DNA of 64,000 nucleotides. Source: JACCTU01 sp963788055. Its GTDB lineage: Bacteria > Actinomycetota > Thermoleophilia > Gaiellales > Gaiellaceae. The translations under genes and the position numbers were made by a program. Positions 43,583 to 53,700 of the stretch are shown here, piece after piece. The notes beneath the pieces are model-generated. The model was not told the DNA's origin. It saw only the letters and a program-made list of their open reading frames with translations, and did not search any database. Each line of letters starts with the position of its first letter. Within the stretch, counting starts at the first letter, position 1. The DNA lies in contig CAWBFA010000002.1 in assembly GCA_963788055.1 (NCBI GenBank), forward strand, positions 558,001-622,000. The letters run 5' to 3'.

Positions 43583-44460
43583 ACGCGCCTCGCGATCGTC
43601 CGCCCGAACAGGCCGTTCGGCCGCAGCAGCAGGATGCCGAGGATGAGCAGCAGCGCCGCGGGAAGCCGCAGGTCGGCGAAGAAGTCGATGTACGCACCGA
43701 CGAGGTTCAACACGACGCCGAGCACGACGCCGCCGACGACCGCGCCGATCGGGCTGTCGAGCCCGCCGAGCACCGCGGCGGCAAAGGCGAAGATCAACAC
43801 CGGGAGCATCAGGTTCTGGTCGAAGCTCCCTTGCGTGGGCGCGACGAGGATCCCGGCGACCGCTCCCAGCGCCGCGGCGAGCCCCCAACCGAGCGCGAGC
43901 ATCCTCGCGACTCGCACGCCGTGCAGGCGGCTCGACTCGGGGTTGAGCGCCGCGGCGCGAAGCGCGAGGCCGACCCGCGTCCGCTGGAAGAACGCCCAGA
44001 GCACCAGCACGATCGCGAGCGAGACGCCGATCATCCCGAGGTCCTGCGCGGCGATCACGACCCCGCCCACGTCGAACGTGTCGCTCGGGAAGGGACTCTC
44101 GAGCGTCCGCTGCTCGCCCTTCCAGATCCACGCGGCCGCCCCGTTCAGCAGGATCAGCAGCCCGATCGTCACCGTCACCACGGTGACCGCCTGCGAGCGC
44201 GAGACCGTCTGGATCACGAGCCGCTCGATCAGGACACCCCCGGCGAACGAGATCGCGAGCGTGAGGAAGAACGCGCCCCAGTACGGCAGGCCGCGGTCGA
44301 GCAGCTCCCAGCAGATGAACGTCGAGAACATCGCCATCTCGCCCTGCGCGAAGTTGAGGACGCCGGTCGAGCGGTAGATGAGCACGAGCGCGAGGGCGAG
44401 CAGCGCGAAGACCCCGCCAGACGCGATCCCCGAGACGACCTGCTGGAGGAAGTCGGCCAT
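43579..44460 (-). CDS. livH: ABC transporter permease LivH (second system)
   Basis: A 293-residue membrane permease with SGIASGGVFALLALALVLIY, VLNFAQGEMAMFS, the ALNPESSRLHGVRV loop and AAVLGGLDSPIGAVVGG. It is coupled to livM downstream and follows livF by four bases. It shares the fold of the first-system LivH but is clearly different in sequence, so the two systems are not a recent duplication. Confidence 0.92.
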   Translation of the reverse strand: MADFLQQVVSGIASGGVFALLALALVLIYRSTGVLNFAQGEMAMFSTFICWELLDRGLPYWGAFFLTLAISFAGGVLIERLVIQTVSRSQAVTVVTVTIGLLILLNGAAAWIWKGEQRTLESPFPSDTFDVGGVVIAAQDLGMIGVSLAIVLVLWAFFQRTRVGLALRAAALNPESSRLHGVRVARMLALGWGLAAALGAVAGILVAPTQGSFDQNLMLPVLIFAFAAAVLGGLDSPIGAVVGGVVLGVVLNLVGAYIDFFADLRLPAALLLILGILLLRPNGLFGRTIARRV

Positions 44461-44464
44461 GTGG

Positions 44465-45172
44465 CTAGTAACCGAGGTAGCTCTTGCGCACGGACTCGTT
44501 GCCGCGGAGCTCGTCTGCGGTCCCCTCGACCGCGACGCGGCCGACCTCGAGCACGTAGCCGCGCTCCGAGTGCTCGAGCGCGACGTTGGCGTTCTGCTCG
44601 ACGACGAGCGCAGACATCCCGTGCTCGTCGATCCACCCGCGCAGCACGTCGAAGAGCTGCTTCACGATCAGCGGCGCGAGTCCGAGCGACGGCTCGTCGA
44701 CGAGGATCAGCCTCGGGCGCGCCATGAACGCCCGTGCGAGTGCGAGCATCTGCTGCTCGCCACCCGAGAGCGTTCCCGCCTGCTGGTCGCGGCGCTCCCC
44801 AAGCCAGGGGAAGTGCCCGAGCAGCTCCTCGTGGTCGCGCGCGTACCCACCTCGGTCACGCCGCGCGTACGCGCCGAGCTTGAGGTTCTCCTCGACGCTC
44901 AGCTCGGCGAACGTCCCGCGGCCCTCCGGGACGTGCGCGATGCCGAGCCGCGCGACGTCCTCGGGCGAGCGCGGCAGCGGCTTGCCGTCGAACCGGAGCC
45001 CGCCGGTGCGGCGCACGGTGCCGGAGATCGCGCGCAGCGTCGTCGTCTTCCCGGCGCCGTTGGCGCCGAGAATCGACACGACCTGTCGCTCGCCGACGTC
45101 GAGCGTGACCCCGTTCAGCGCGCGCACCCCGCCGTAGTGCGCCTCGACGTCCTCGAGCTCAAGCAGCGGCAC
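44465..45172 (-). CDS. livF: ABC transporter ATP-binding protein LivF (second system)
   Basis: A 235-residue ATPase with Walker A GANGAGKTT near residue 35, signature LSGGEQQM and Walker B LILVDEP. The end RGYVLEVGRVAVEG is LivF-type. It overlaps the livG stop by 14 bases. The transcription order here is livG-livF-livH-livM-receptor, different from that of the first system. Confidence 0.92.
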   Translation of the reverse strand: MPLLELEDVEAHYGGVRALNGVTLDVGERQVVSILGANGAGKTTTLRAISGTVRRTGGLRFDGKPLPRSPEDVARLGIAHVPEGRGTFAELSVEENLKLGAYARRDRGGYARDHEELLGHFPWLGERRDQQAGTLSGGEQQMLALARAFMARPRLILVDEPSLGLAPLIVKQLFDVLRGWIDEHGMSALVVEQNANVALEHSERGYVLEVGRVAVEGTADELRGNESVRKSYLGY

Positions 45173-45875
45173 CCGCGTCTCCCAGGTAAGCCTCGATCAC
45201 GGCCGCGTCGCGCTGGACCTCCTGCGGCGTGCCGCCGGCGATCACCCGGCCGAAGTTGAGGACGTAGACGCGGTTGGAGATTCCCATCACGAGGTTCATG
45301 TGGTGCTCGACGAGCAGCACGGTCAGCTCGAAGTCCTCACGGAGCCACCTGATGAAGCGCCCGAGCTGGCCGACCTCCTCGTGGTTCAGCCCGCCCGCGG
45401 GCTCGTCGAGCAGCAACAGCCGCGGGCCCGACGCGAGTGCGCGCGCGATCTCGACCCGCTTCAACGTCCCGAACGGGAGGCCGGCGACCGGCCGGTACGC
45501 GACGCCGGACAGGCCGACGTACTCGAGGACTTCCTTGGCGCTCCGCTCGCCGCGGCGTGCCCGCGCGCCGACCTTGACGTTGTCGAGCACCGAGAGCGTC
45601 GGCCACAACGCCACGTTCTGGAAGGTGCGCGCGATGCCGCGCTTGACGACGCGGTGGACCGGCGTACGGAGGAGGTCGCGACCGTCGAACACGACCCGGC
45701 CCGAATCGGGCGTGTAGAGACGGGTGATCACGTTGAACGCGGTGGTCTTCCCCGCGCCGTTCGGGCCGATCAGCCCGACGATCTCGCCTTCGGGCACGTC
45801 GAACGAGACATCGTCGAGGGCGACGACGCCGCCGAAACGGCGCGTGACGTTCTCGACCGAGAGGAGCGCCGCCAA
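45159..45875 (-). CDS. livG: ABC transporter ATP-binding protein LivG (second system)
   Basis: A 238-residue ATPase with Walker A GPNGAGKTT near residue 36, a shortened signature LPFGTLKRVEIARAL and Walker B LLLLDEP, plus VLLVEHHMNLVMGISNRV. The TTG at 45875 is first in the operon; a TACGAT box lies about nine bases before it, in the 32-base gap after the sulfatase stop. The alternative start is not resolved. Confidence 0.9.
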   Translation of the reverse strand: MAALLSVENVTRRFGGVVALDDVSFDVPEGEIVGLIGPNGAGKTTAFNVITRLYTPDSGRVVFDGRDLLRTPVHRVVKRGIARTFQNVALWPTLSVLDNVKVGARARRGERSAKEVLEYVGLSGVAYRPVAGLPFGTLKRVEIARALASGPRLLLLDEPAGGLNHEEVGQLGRFIRWLREDFELTVLLVEHHMNLVMGISNRVYVLNFGRVIAGGTPQEVQRDAAVIEAYLGDAGAAA

Positions 45876-45907
45876 CGGGCCGGGATCGTAACCCGCGGAG
45901 AGGGCCT

Positions 45908-47575
45908 CTATCCGCAGGCGGCGAGCCGGCGGTCGACCGATGCACGGCGACCGTCGGCGAGCGTCGCGTTCGCGCGCACGACGCCCGCAACTCCTCGCAG
46001 CGCGGCCTGGAACGGCCGCTTGCGGTCCGACCCGGACGCTCGTCCGCGGTAGATCCAGTCCACGCGTGTAACGACGCCGGCGTTACCGCCGGCGAGCACC
46101 ACGCGGTGCCTGCCGCCGGCGCAGCGGGTCGTCACCGAGAGCGCCGGCCCTCGCCGGCAGCCTGCCGCCTTGCAGGCCCGCAGCGTCAGCAGCCTGCGCG
46201 CGAGGTCGCTCCGGATCTGCGCGAAGGCGGGGTTCTCGTGCTGACTCACGAGCTCGTTCGGGTCGCTTGCGAGGTCGTAGAGCTCCCGCTCGCCCGTGTT
46301 GTGCTCGACGTAGACGTAGCGCGGAGTGTGAATCGCCGCGTACGTCGGCGTCTCGAGCAGCACGTCTCGTCCGACGAACCGCGTGCGGTCGGCGAGCAGC
46401 GCGAGCAGCGACACGCCGTCGGTCGCCCGCCCCGCCTTCGCGTTCGCCGCGTCGACGAGCGTCGGCGCGAGGTCGACGTTGACGGTCGGCTGCGTGACCC
46501 GCGCACCGCGCGGGACGCCCGGGCCGCGCAGGACCAGCGGAACGCGCGCAGACGGCTCGTAGTGCTGCACCTTCCCGCTCGGGATGCGGTGCTCGCCGTG
46601 GAAGAAGCCGTTGTCCGCGGTGTAGACGATGAGCGTGCGGCCGAGCTCGCCGCTGTCCTGCAGCGCTCGCACGATCGCGGCGACACCCTCGTCGACGGCG
46701 AGCAGCGACTCGAGCCGCTGCCGGTACATCTCCGTGATGCCCGCGGTCCGCGGCGCGCCGAAGAGCGGCCTCCGCCGGATCGCGAGCGGCTTGTCGGAGA
46801 CATCCGCTTCGTTGAACGCCGGAGTCGTCGGCATCGGCTCCGTCGCGAAGCGGTTCCGGTGCCGAGGCGCCGGGACGGGCGTCGCGAGGTTCGACGGGTC
46901 GTCCGACTCGCGCGGCATACCGGAGTGCGGCGCGAGGTACGCGACCGAGAGGAAGAACGGCTCCGTGCGAGCGGCGAGCCGCTTGACCGCATCGACGGCC
47001 TTCGCCGTGTAGACGTCGGCCTGGTAGTCGCCCGCGGTCGACCCGTATCTGACGAGCTTGCCGTTCTCGTTCAGCGTGTAGTCGTAGAAGCGGTACGTGC
47101 TCGGGTCGACGGAGCCGTACCACTCGTCCCATCCGGCCGGAACCTCGGTCGGGCGCTGACGGCCGTACCCGTTGAGGTACTTGCCGATGTGGATCGTGTG
47201 GTAGCCGGCGAGCTTCAGCCACGCGGGCAGCGTGTTCGCGTGAGTGGGCGCGAGCTTCTCGTAGCCGCCCTGCGGCGGTGCATTGCCCATCACCGTGTGG
47301 TTGTGGCCGTACTGCCCCGTCAGGAGGGTCGCGCGCGAAGGGCAGCAGAGCGGGAACGAGACGTAGTTCTCGGTGAACGTCGTGCCTTGTTCGCCGAGCA
47401 GGGCGTTCGTGTTCGCCATCACGCGCATCGACTCCACCGCCTGGTCGTCGGACATGACGACGACGATGTTCGGCCGTGCCTGAGGAGCTTCGGCGGCCGT
47501 GCTGCGAGGAGCGGGTGTCAGGCCGGCGACGAGCGCAGCGCCGATGATCGCCCCGAACGAGAGAACGCGCTTCAT
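45908..47575 (-). CDS. Secreted sulfatase (arylsulfatase family)
   Basis: A 555-residue enzyme with a signal peptide at residues 1-28. The catalytic motif is CCPSR (in VSFPLCCPSRATLLTGQYGHN), where cysteine in CxPSR becomes formylglycine; the metal site is NIVVVMSDDQ and VYTADNGFFHGEH. SVAYLAPHSG and the C-terminal GERELYDLASDPNEL are typical. The last 90 residues form an extra cysteine-containing domain (LRACKAAGCRRG). It removes sulfate from an unknown ester outside the cell. It also needs a formylglycine-generating enzyme, which is not in the window. A TATAGA box lies eight bases before the ATG. Confidence 0.9.
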   Translation of the reverse strand: MKRVLSFGAIIGAALVAGLTPAPRSTAAEAPQARPNIVVVMSDDQAVESMRVMANTNALLGEQGTTFTENYVSFPLCCPSRATLLTGQYGHNHTVMGNAPPQGGYEKLAPTHANTLPAWLKLAGYHTIHIGKYLNGYGRQRPTEVPAGWDEWYGSVDPSTYRFYDYTLNENGKLVRYGSTAGDYQADVYTAKAVDAVKRLAARTEPFFLSVAYLAPHSGMPRESDDPSNLATPVPAPRHRNRFATEPMPTTPAFNEADVSDKPLAIRRRPLFGAPRTAGITEMYRQRLESLLAVDEGVAAIVRALQDSGELGRTLIVYTADNGFFHGEHRIPSGKVQHYEPSARVPLVLRGPGVPRGARVTQPTVNVDLAPTLVDAANAKAGRATDGVSLLALLADRTRFVGRDVLLETPTYAAIHTPRYVYVEHNTGERELYDLASDPNELVSQHENPAFAQIRSDLARRLLTLRACKAAGCRRGPALSVTTRCAGGRHRVVLAGGNAGVVTRVDWIYRGRASGSDRKRPFQAALRGVAGVVRANATLADGRRASVDRRLAACG

Positions 47576-47584
47576 CGCCGACCT

Positions 47585-49486
<1,902 letters not shown>

Positions 49487-49492
49487 ACAGAC

Positions 49493-49520
49493 ACCGTACG
49501 TCCCGCCCCTCGTTTATGGT
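49493..49520. promoter_or_regulatory. Divergent leaderless-type promoter pair
   Basis: TACGGT (minus strand, 49493-49498) lies six bases before the YyaL-like ATG, and TATGGT (plus strand, 49515-49520) lies six bases before the next ATG. Both start codons sit just where transcription should begin. Confidence 0.55.
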
Positions 49521-49526
49521 CGGCGC

Positions 49527-49958
49527 ATGAGAAACCGCGTAGCCACCTGGCTCAACCTCGTGTTCGCGTCGATCATCGTCATCGGCGTCTTCGTTCAGGC
49601 ATACCTCATCGCCGCGTATGCGATGGGCGCAGGCGAGTCGGCGCTCGACGCACATGGCATCGTCGGGGGCCTTGTGATCCACGGCTCCGAGCTGCTCGTC
49701 TTCCTCACGGCGATCGTCGCGTTCTGGCGGCTGTGGGGCTGGATCGCCGTCAACTTCGGCCTCTTCGTCTTCGGGACGATTCAGATCTTCCTGCTTCCCC
49801 CCGACGACGACCCCGGGAGCCCTTGGCTCCACGCGCTGCACGGCCTGTTTGCGCTCTTCGTGCTGGTCTACGCGGCGTACATCGCGAAGCGCGACGTGCG
49901 GCTGCTCGGATTGCGGTCGTCTGCCACGCCGGCTCCCGGGCCGCCGCCTCCCGTCTAG
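49527..49958 (+). CDS. Small four-helix membrane protein, DUF6220-like
   Basis: A 143-residue protein with four hydrophobic segments (about 9-32, 46-67, 71-91 and 103-121) and a proline-rich cytoplasmic end. Histidines sit in ALDAHGIVGGLVIHGSE and LHALHGLF, the arrangement of DUF6220-type proteins; heme or metal binding is possible but not shown. It lies 15 bases before the CaiB gene and is probably co-transcribed with it. Confidence 0.72.
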   Translation: MRNRVATWLNLVFASIIVIGVFVQAYLIAAYAMGAGESALDAHGIVGGLVIHGSELLVFLTAIVAFWRLWGWIAVNFGLFVFGTIQIFLLPPDDDPGSPWLHALHGLFALFVLVYAAYIAKRDVRLLGLRSSATPAPGPPPPV

Positions 49959-49973
49959 CCGCGCGGGAGACGG

Positions 49974-51014
49974 ATGGCGTTTCACCCCCTCGCGGCGATC
50001 CGCGTCGTCGACCTGACCTCGTCGCTCGCGGGCCCCGCCTGCACGCAGCTCCTGGCCGCGCTCGGCGCGGAGGTGACGAAGGTCGAGCGGCCGGACGGCG
50101 ACGAGGCGCGCGCGTGGGGCCCCTCCATGTTCTTCGCCGTGAACGCCGGCAAGCGGTCGGTCGTGCTCGACCTGAAGGACCCAGCGGGTCGCGCCGAGCT
50201 CCTGCGCCTGACCGAGGACGCGGAGGTGTTCGTCACGAGCCTCCGCCCCGGGGCCGCCGAGCGGCTCGGGCTCGGGCCTGACGAGGTGCCTGCACGCATC
50301 TACTGCCGGATCGACGCCTACGGGCCTGGGCCGCTCGGCGAGGAGCCCGGCTACGACCCGCTGATGCAGGCGTTCGCCGGTCTCCTCTCGGTGACGGGCG
50401 AGCCCGGCGGCGCGACCGTGCGCATCGGCGTGTCGCTCGTCGACTACGCGACCGCGTGGTGGGCGTCGATCGGGATCCTGGCCGCGTTACAGTCGGGCGG
50501 GCGGCATGTGGTCGAGGTCTCGCTCTTCGAGACCGCGCTGGCGCTCGCGGGGTACCACGTCGCGGACGCGCTCGCCGGCGACGAGCCGGGCAAGCAGGGC
50601 TCCGCGTTTCCGCACATCGCCCCGTACCAGGTGTTCGCGACTCAGGACGGGGAGGTGATGCTCGCCGCCGCGAACGACCGCCTGTTCGCCGAGCTCGCGG
50701 AGCGACTCGAGCTTCCGGCGGACGAGCGCTTCGAGACGAACGCGTCGCGCGTCGCGCATCGCGACGAGCTCGCCGCGGTGGTGCAGGAGCGGCTCGAGCG
50801 CGAGCCGACCGCCGTCTGGCTCGAGCGACTCCGGGGAATCCCGATCGCGCCGGTGCAGACGATCCGCGAGGCGGCGGAGCACCCGCACACCGATGCGCTG
50901 GGAATCGTGCAGACGCTGGACGGCAGGAGACGCCTCGCCGAACCGCTGCGGATCGACGGCGAGCGCGTCCGGGTGGAGACGCCGCCGCCTGAGCTTTCTC
51001 AGCCAGCGCGGTAG
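49974..51014 (+). CDS. CaiB/BaiF family class III CoA-transferase
   Basis: A 346-residue enzyme. RVVDLTSSLAGPACTQLLAALGAEVTKVERP is the family start; NAGKRSVVLDLKDPAGRAEL and VSLFETALALAGYHVAD follow. The catalytic aspartate is expected in the region RIGVSLVDYATAWWA. It transfers CoA between carboxylic acids; the substrates are unknown. GGGAG precedes the ATG by five bases, one of the few clear Shine-Dalgarno sites here. Its last 16 bases overlap the 3' end of the convergent HMG-CoA-lyase-like gene. Confidence 0.88.
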   Translation: MAFHPLAAIRVVDLTSSLAGPACTQLLAALGAEVTKVERPDGDEARAWGPSMFFAVNAGKRSVVLDLKDPAGRAELLRLTEDAEVFVTSLRPGAAERLGLGPDEVPARIYCRIDAYGPGPLGEEPGYDPLMQAFAGLLSVTGEPGGATVRIGVSLVDYATAWWASIGILAALQSGGRHVVEVSLFETALALAGYHVADALAGDEPGKQGSAFPHIAPYQVFATQDGEVMLAAANDRLFAELAERLELPADERFETNASRVAHRDELAAVVQERLEREPTAVWLERLRGIPIAPVQTIREAAEHPHTDALGIVQTLDGRRRLAEPLRIDGERVRVETPPPELSQPAR

Positions 51015-51851
51015 AGGAGGCCCGGGAGCTCGCGCCCGAGTAGCTGCTCGAGCCACTGGGACACGCGCGCGAGCTCGTCGAGGTCGGCTCCGGTTTCGAC
51101 GCCGTCGCCCTCGAGGAGGTAGACGAGGTCCTCCGTCGCAATGTTCCCGGTCGCCCGTGGCGCGAACGGGCAACCGCCGAGACCGCCGACCGACGCGTCG
51201 AGTACGGTCGCACCTGCTTCGAGCGCCGCGACCGCGTTGGCGTAGCCGGTGTTCCGCGTGTTGTGGAAGTGTCCGCCGACCGTGCCGCCGAGCGCTGCTA
51301 CGCGCTCGGTCAGCCCGCGAACGTGCCGCGGCGTCGCGACGCCGATCGTGTCCGCCAGGACGATCTCGTCCGCGCCGCGGAAACGTTCCGCGAGCGCGAG
51401 CACGGCAGCGGGGTCGACAGGCCCCTCGAACGGACACCCGAACGCGACGCTGATCGTCACCGTCACCGGACGGTCGGCGACGGCCATGATCGCCTCGACG
51501 CCGACGGCAGCCTCGTGCGACCGATGCGTTGGCGTTCCGCTGCGAGAACGACTCCGTGGCGGCGATCGTGACGTTCACACGGTCGAGCCCAGTGGCCTTC
51601 AGACGGTCGTAGCCCTGCTCGTTCAACACGAGCCCGGAGTACTCGACGCCGTCACGTCGGTCGATCGCAGCGACGACTTCCTGGGCACCCGCCATCTGCG
51701 GCACGCGGTCTTCGCGGACGAAGCTCGCGGCTTCGATGCGCCGAATACCCGCGGCAGCCAGCCGATTGACGAGCTCGGCGCGGACCGACGGCGCGAGCAC
51801 GTCGGGCTCGTTCTGCAACCCGTCGCGCGGGCCGACGTCGCAGACGATCAC
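50999..51851 (-). CDS. Hydroxymethylglutaryl-CoA lyase-like enzyme (one apparent frameshift)
   Basis: The first frame, from GTG 51851 (GTGA overlap with the upstream gene), reads MIVCDVGPRDGLQNEPDVL, IEAASFVREDRVPQMAGAQE and ESFSQRNANASV. The second frame continues HEAAVGVEAIMAVADR, SVAFGCPFEGPVDPAAVL, GGHFHNTRNTGYANAVAALEAG and DASVGGLGGCPFAPRATGN. Removing one base near 51517-51522 joins them into 283 residues. GLGGCPFAPxATGN carries the catalytic cysteine loop of HMG-CoA lyases, and HFHNTRN the metal histidines. It cleaves 3-hydroxy-3-methylglutaryl-CoA or a close analogue, as in leucine degradation. Confidence 0.85.
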
Positions 51852-52243
51852 GAATCGAAACCGTACGCGGTGAAGCGCTCGGGCGTCATCCGCACGATCA
51901 CCCGTTGCTCGCCGGGCCCCAGGACGTAGTCCCGGCCGCGGTACTTGCGGGAGAGCTTGCGGATGTGCTCCTCCGCGCCCTCGAGCGTCAGCTCGGTCGT
52001 TCCGCTGACCGAGACCCACCGGTACCGGTCGTCGCCGTCGAACACGAAGACCGAAGCGCGCGGGTCACGCTGCAGCTCGACGTACTTCTTGCGGGTGACG
52101 GTGATGTTGAAGAGCACGTGCTGGCCGTCCCAGTCGATCCAGACGACGGTCTGGTGCGGCGAGCCGTCCGCGCGCAGCGTCGCGACGACGGCGTAGTTGT
52201 CCGTGAGGAAGAGCGCGGCTTGCTCGTCTGTGAGGTGTGCCAC
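51848..52243 (-). CDS. PPOX-class FMN/F420-binding split-barrel protein
   Basis: A 131-residue protein with the split-barrel pattern of pyridoxamine-phosphate-oxidase and F420-dependent enzymes: FLTDNYAVVATLRADGSPHQTVVWIDWDG, VTRKKYVELQRDPRASVFVF and RYRWVSVSGTTELT. Actinobacterial members often use F420; the cofactor cannot be read from the sequence. I chose GTG 52243, since the longer frame overlaps the divergent propeller gene. It is coupled to the HMG-CoA-lyase-like gene. Confidence 0.82.
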   Translation of the reverse strand: MAHLTDEQAALFLTDNYAVVATLRADGSPHQTVVWIDWDGQHVLFNITVTRKKYVELQRDPRASVFVFDGDDRYRWVSVSGTTELTLEGAEEHIRKLSRKYRGRDYVLGPGEQRVIVRMTPERFTAYGFDS

Positions 52244-52268
52244 TTGCGCCTGACGGTACCCGCCTCGA

Positions 52269-52274
52269 TAAGGT
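52269..52274 (+). promoter_or_regulatory. -10 box of the propeller gene, leaderless type
   Basis: TAAGGT, six bases before GTG 52281; no Shine-Dalgarno. Confidence 0.45.
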
Positions 52275-52280
52275 CTGGCC

Positions 52281-53345
52281 GTGGGTCTGAACGTCCTCGT
52301 CGGCACCAAGAAGGGGCTCTTCCTGCTCGAGGGAGACGCGGAGCGCCGCAACTGGACGCTGAACGGGCCGCACCTGACCGGCTTCTCGGTCTACCACGCG
52401 ATCCGCGATCCAAGGGACGGCTCGCTCTACGCCGCGACGAACTTCTTCGGCGGCGGGTCGGTGCACCGCTCGACCGACAACGGCGAGACCTGGGAGCGCG
52501 CCGAGGAGCTCGGGCTGCCCGAGGACGGCGAGCTCACGCTGAACGCGACGTGGCACGTGGAGCCCGGCGGGAACGGCGAGCTCTGGCTCGGCGGCGACCC
52601 GGGCGTGCTCTTCCGCTCGAACGACAAGGGCGTGACCTGGCAGGCGAACGAGGGGATCCTGCACCACGAGACCCGCGAGCAGTGGAACCCCGGCGCCGGC
52701 GGCATGTGCCTGCACTCGATCAACGTCGACCCGGACGACCCGAGCCGGATGGTGATCGGGATCTCGGCCGCGGGGGTCTTCCGGACCGACGACGGCGGCG
52801 AGACCTGGGAGCCGGCGAACAAGGGAACGTCGGCCGACTTCCTGCCCGACGCGCAGCCGGAGGTCGGCCAGTGCGTCCACAAGGTGCTCATCCATCCGGC
52901 GAAGCCCGACCGGCTCTGGCAGCAGAACCACTGCGGCGTCTATCGCTCCGACGACCGCGGCACGTCGTGGGAGCGGCTCGACGGAAACGGCTTGCCGAGC
53001 GACTTCGGCTTCGCGCTGATGCTCGACCCACGCGACCCCGACGCCGCCTTCACCATCCCCGAGGAGAGCGCGATGAACCGCGTCGCGCCGAACAACAGGC
53101 TCGGCGTCTACCGCACGCGCGACGGAGGCGCCTCGTGGGAGCTGCTCACGAAGGGGCTGCCGCAGCAGGCGTGGGTCGGCGTGCTCCGCGAGGCGTCGGC
53201 CTGGGATGGCCAGGAGCCGAACGGCCTCTACTTCGGCACGCAGACCGGTTCGGTGCTGGCCTCCCCCGATGGCGGTGAGTCGTGGCACGAGGCCGCGCGC
53301 TGGCTGCCGCCGATCCTGTCGGTCGAGACCGCGGAGTGGCCGTAG
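52281..53345 (+). CDS. Beta-propeller protein with BNR/sortilin-like repeats
   Basis: A 354-residue protein without a signal peptide, so probably cytoplasmic. Asp-box style repeats recur: SVHRSTDNGETWERA, VLFRSNDKGVTWQAN, VFRTDDGGETWEPAN, VYRSDDRGTSWERL, VYRTRDGGASWELL and VLASPDGGESWHEA, about one per 50-60 residues, which fits a six- or seven-bladed propeller. Sialidase catalytic residues are not evident. It is followed by a MoaD-like gene whose start overlaps its stop by ten bases, so the two products are probably made together and may interact. The function is unknown. Confidence 0.85.
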   Translation: MGLNVLVGTKKGLFLLEGDAERRNWTLNGPHLTGFSVYHAIRDPRDGSLYAATNFFGGGSVHRSTDNGETWERAEELGLPEDGELTLNATWHVEPGGNGELWLGGDPGVLFRSNDKGVTWQANEGILHHETREQWNPGAGGMCLHSINVDPDDPSRMVIGISAAGVFRTDDGGETWEPANKGTSADFLPDAQPEVGQCVHKVLIHPAKPDRLWQQNHCGVYRSDDRGTSWERLDGNGLPSDFGFALMLDPRDPDAAFTIPEESAMNRVAPNNRLGVYRTRDGGASWELLTKGLPQQAWVGVLREASAWDGQEPNGLYFGTQTGSVLASPDGGESWHEAARWLPPILSVETAEWP

Positions 53346-53593
53346 TCAAGCTCCCGGCGCTGCTCGCGCGCGAGGCGGGTGGGCAGCGCGAGTTCGAGAG
53401 CGACGCAGCGACGCTCGGCGACGCGCTGCGCGCACTCCCGGTGCACGACCTCTGCCTCGACGAGCACGGCGAGCTGCGCCGGCTGGTCAACGTCTTCGTC
53501 GACGGCGATGACGTGCGCGGCGGCGCGGGCCTGGAGACGCCGCTACACGCCGAGTCTCAGGTGCTCGTCGTCACCGCGATCGCCGGCGGCTAG
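53336..53593 (+). CDS. MoaD/ThiS-family ubiquitin-like protein
   Basis: An 85-residue beta-grasp protein (VKLPALLAREAGGQREFESD, LVNVFVDGDDVRGGAGLETP, VLVVTAIAGG). It ends in Gly-Gly, the feature activated by adenylation in sulfur carriers such as MoaD and ThiS. The GTG at 53336 overlaps the propeller stop. No moaE, moeB or thiamine gene is nearby, so its partner is unknown. I infer a sulfur carrier or protein modifier linked to the propeller protein. Confidence 0.8.
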   Translation: MAVVKLPALLAREAGGQREFESDAATLGDALRALPVHDLCLDEHGELRRLVNVFVDGDDVRGGAGLETPLHAESQVLVVTAIAGG

Positions 53594-53610
53594 ACAGCGT
53601 TCGAGGAGAT

Positions 53611-53700
53611 CGCTACGCCTGCGGCCGCGAAAGCGGCCGCACTTTAGGGGTCTTGGCGAGTCGCGGATCCGCGCAAGCGGATTCGCGACTGAGCTACGAA
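53611..53700 (-). repeat. Convergent-junction repeat, copy 4 (reverse orientation)
   Basis: Reverse-oriented copy. TGCGGCCGC (53620-53628), GAAA loop, GCGGCCGCA (53633-53641), then CTTTAGGGG core, then AGTCGCGGATCCGC (53659-53672), loop GCAA, GCGGATTCGCGACT (53677-53690), a 14-pair stem with a single G-T. It lies between the convergent MoaD-like and BMP genes. Confidence 0.82.
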
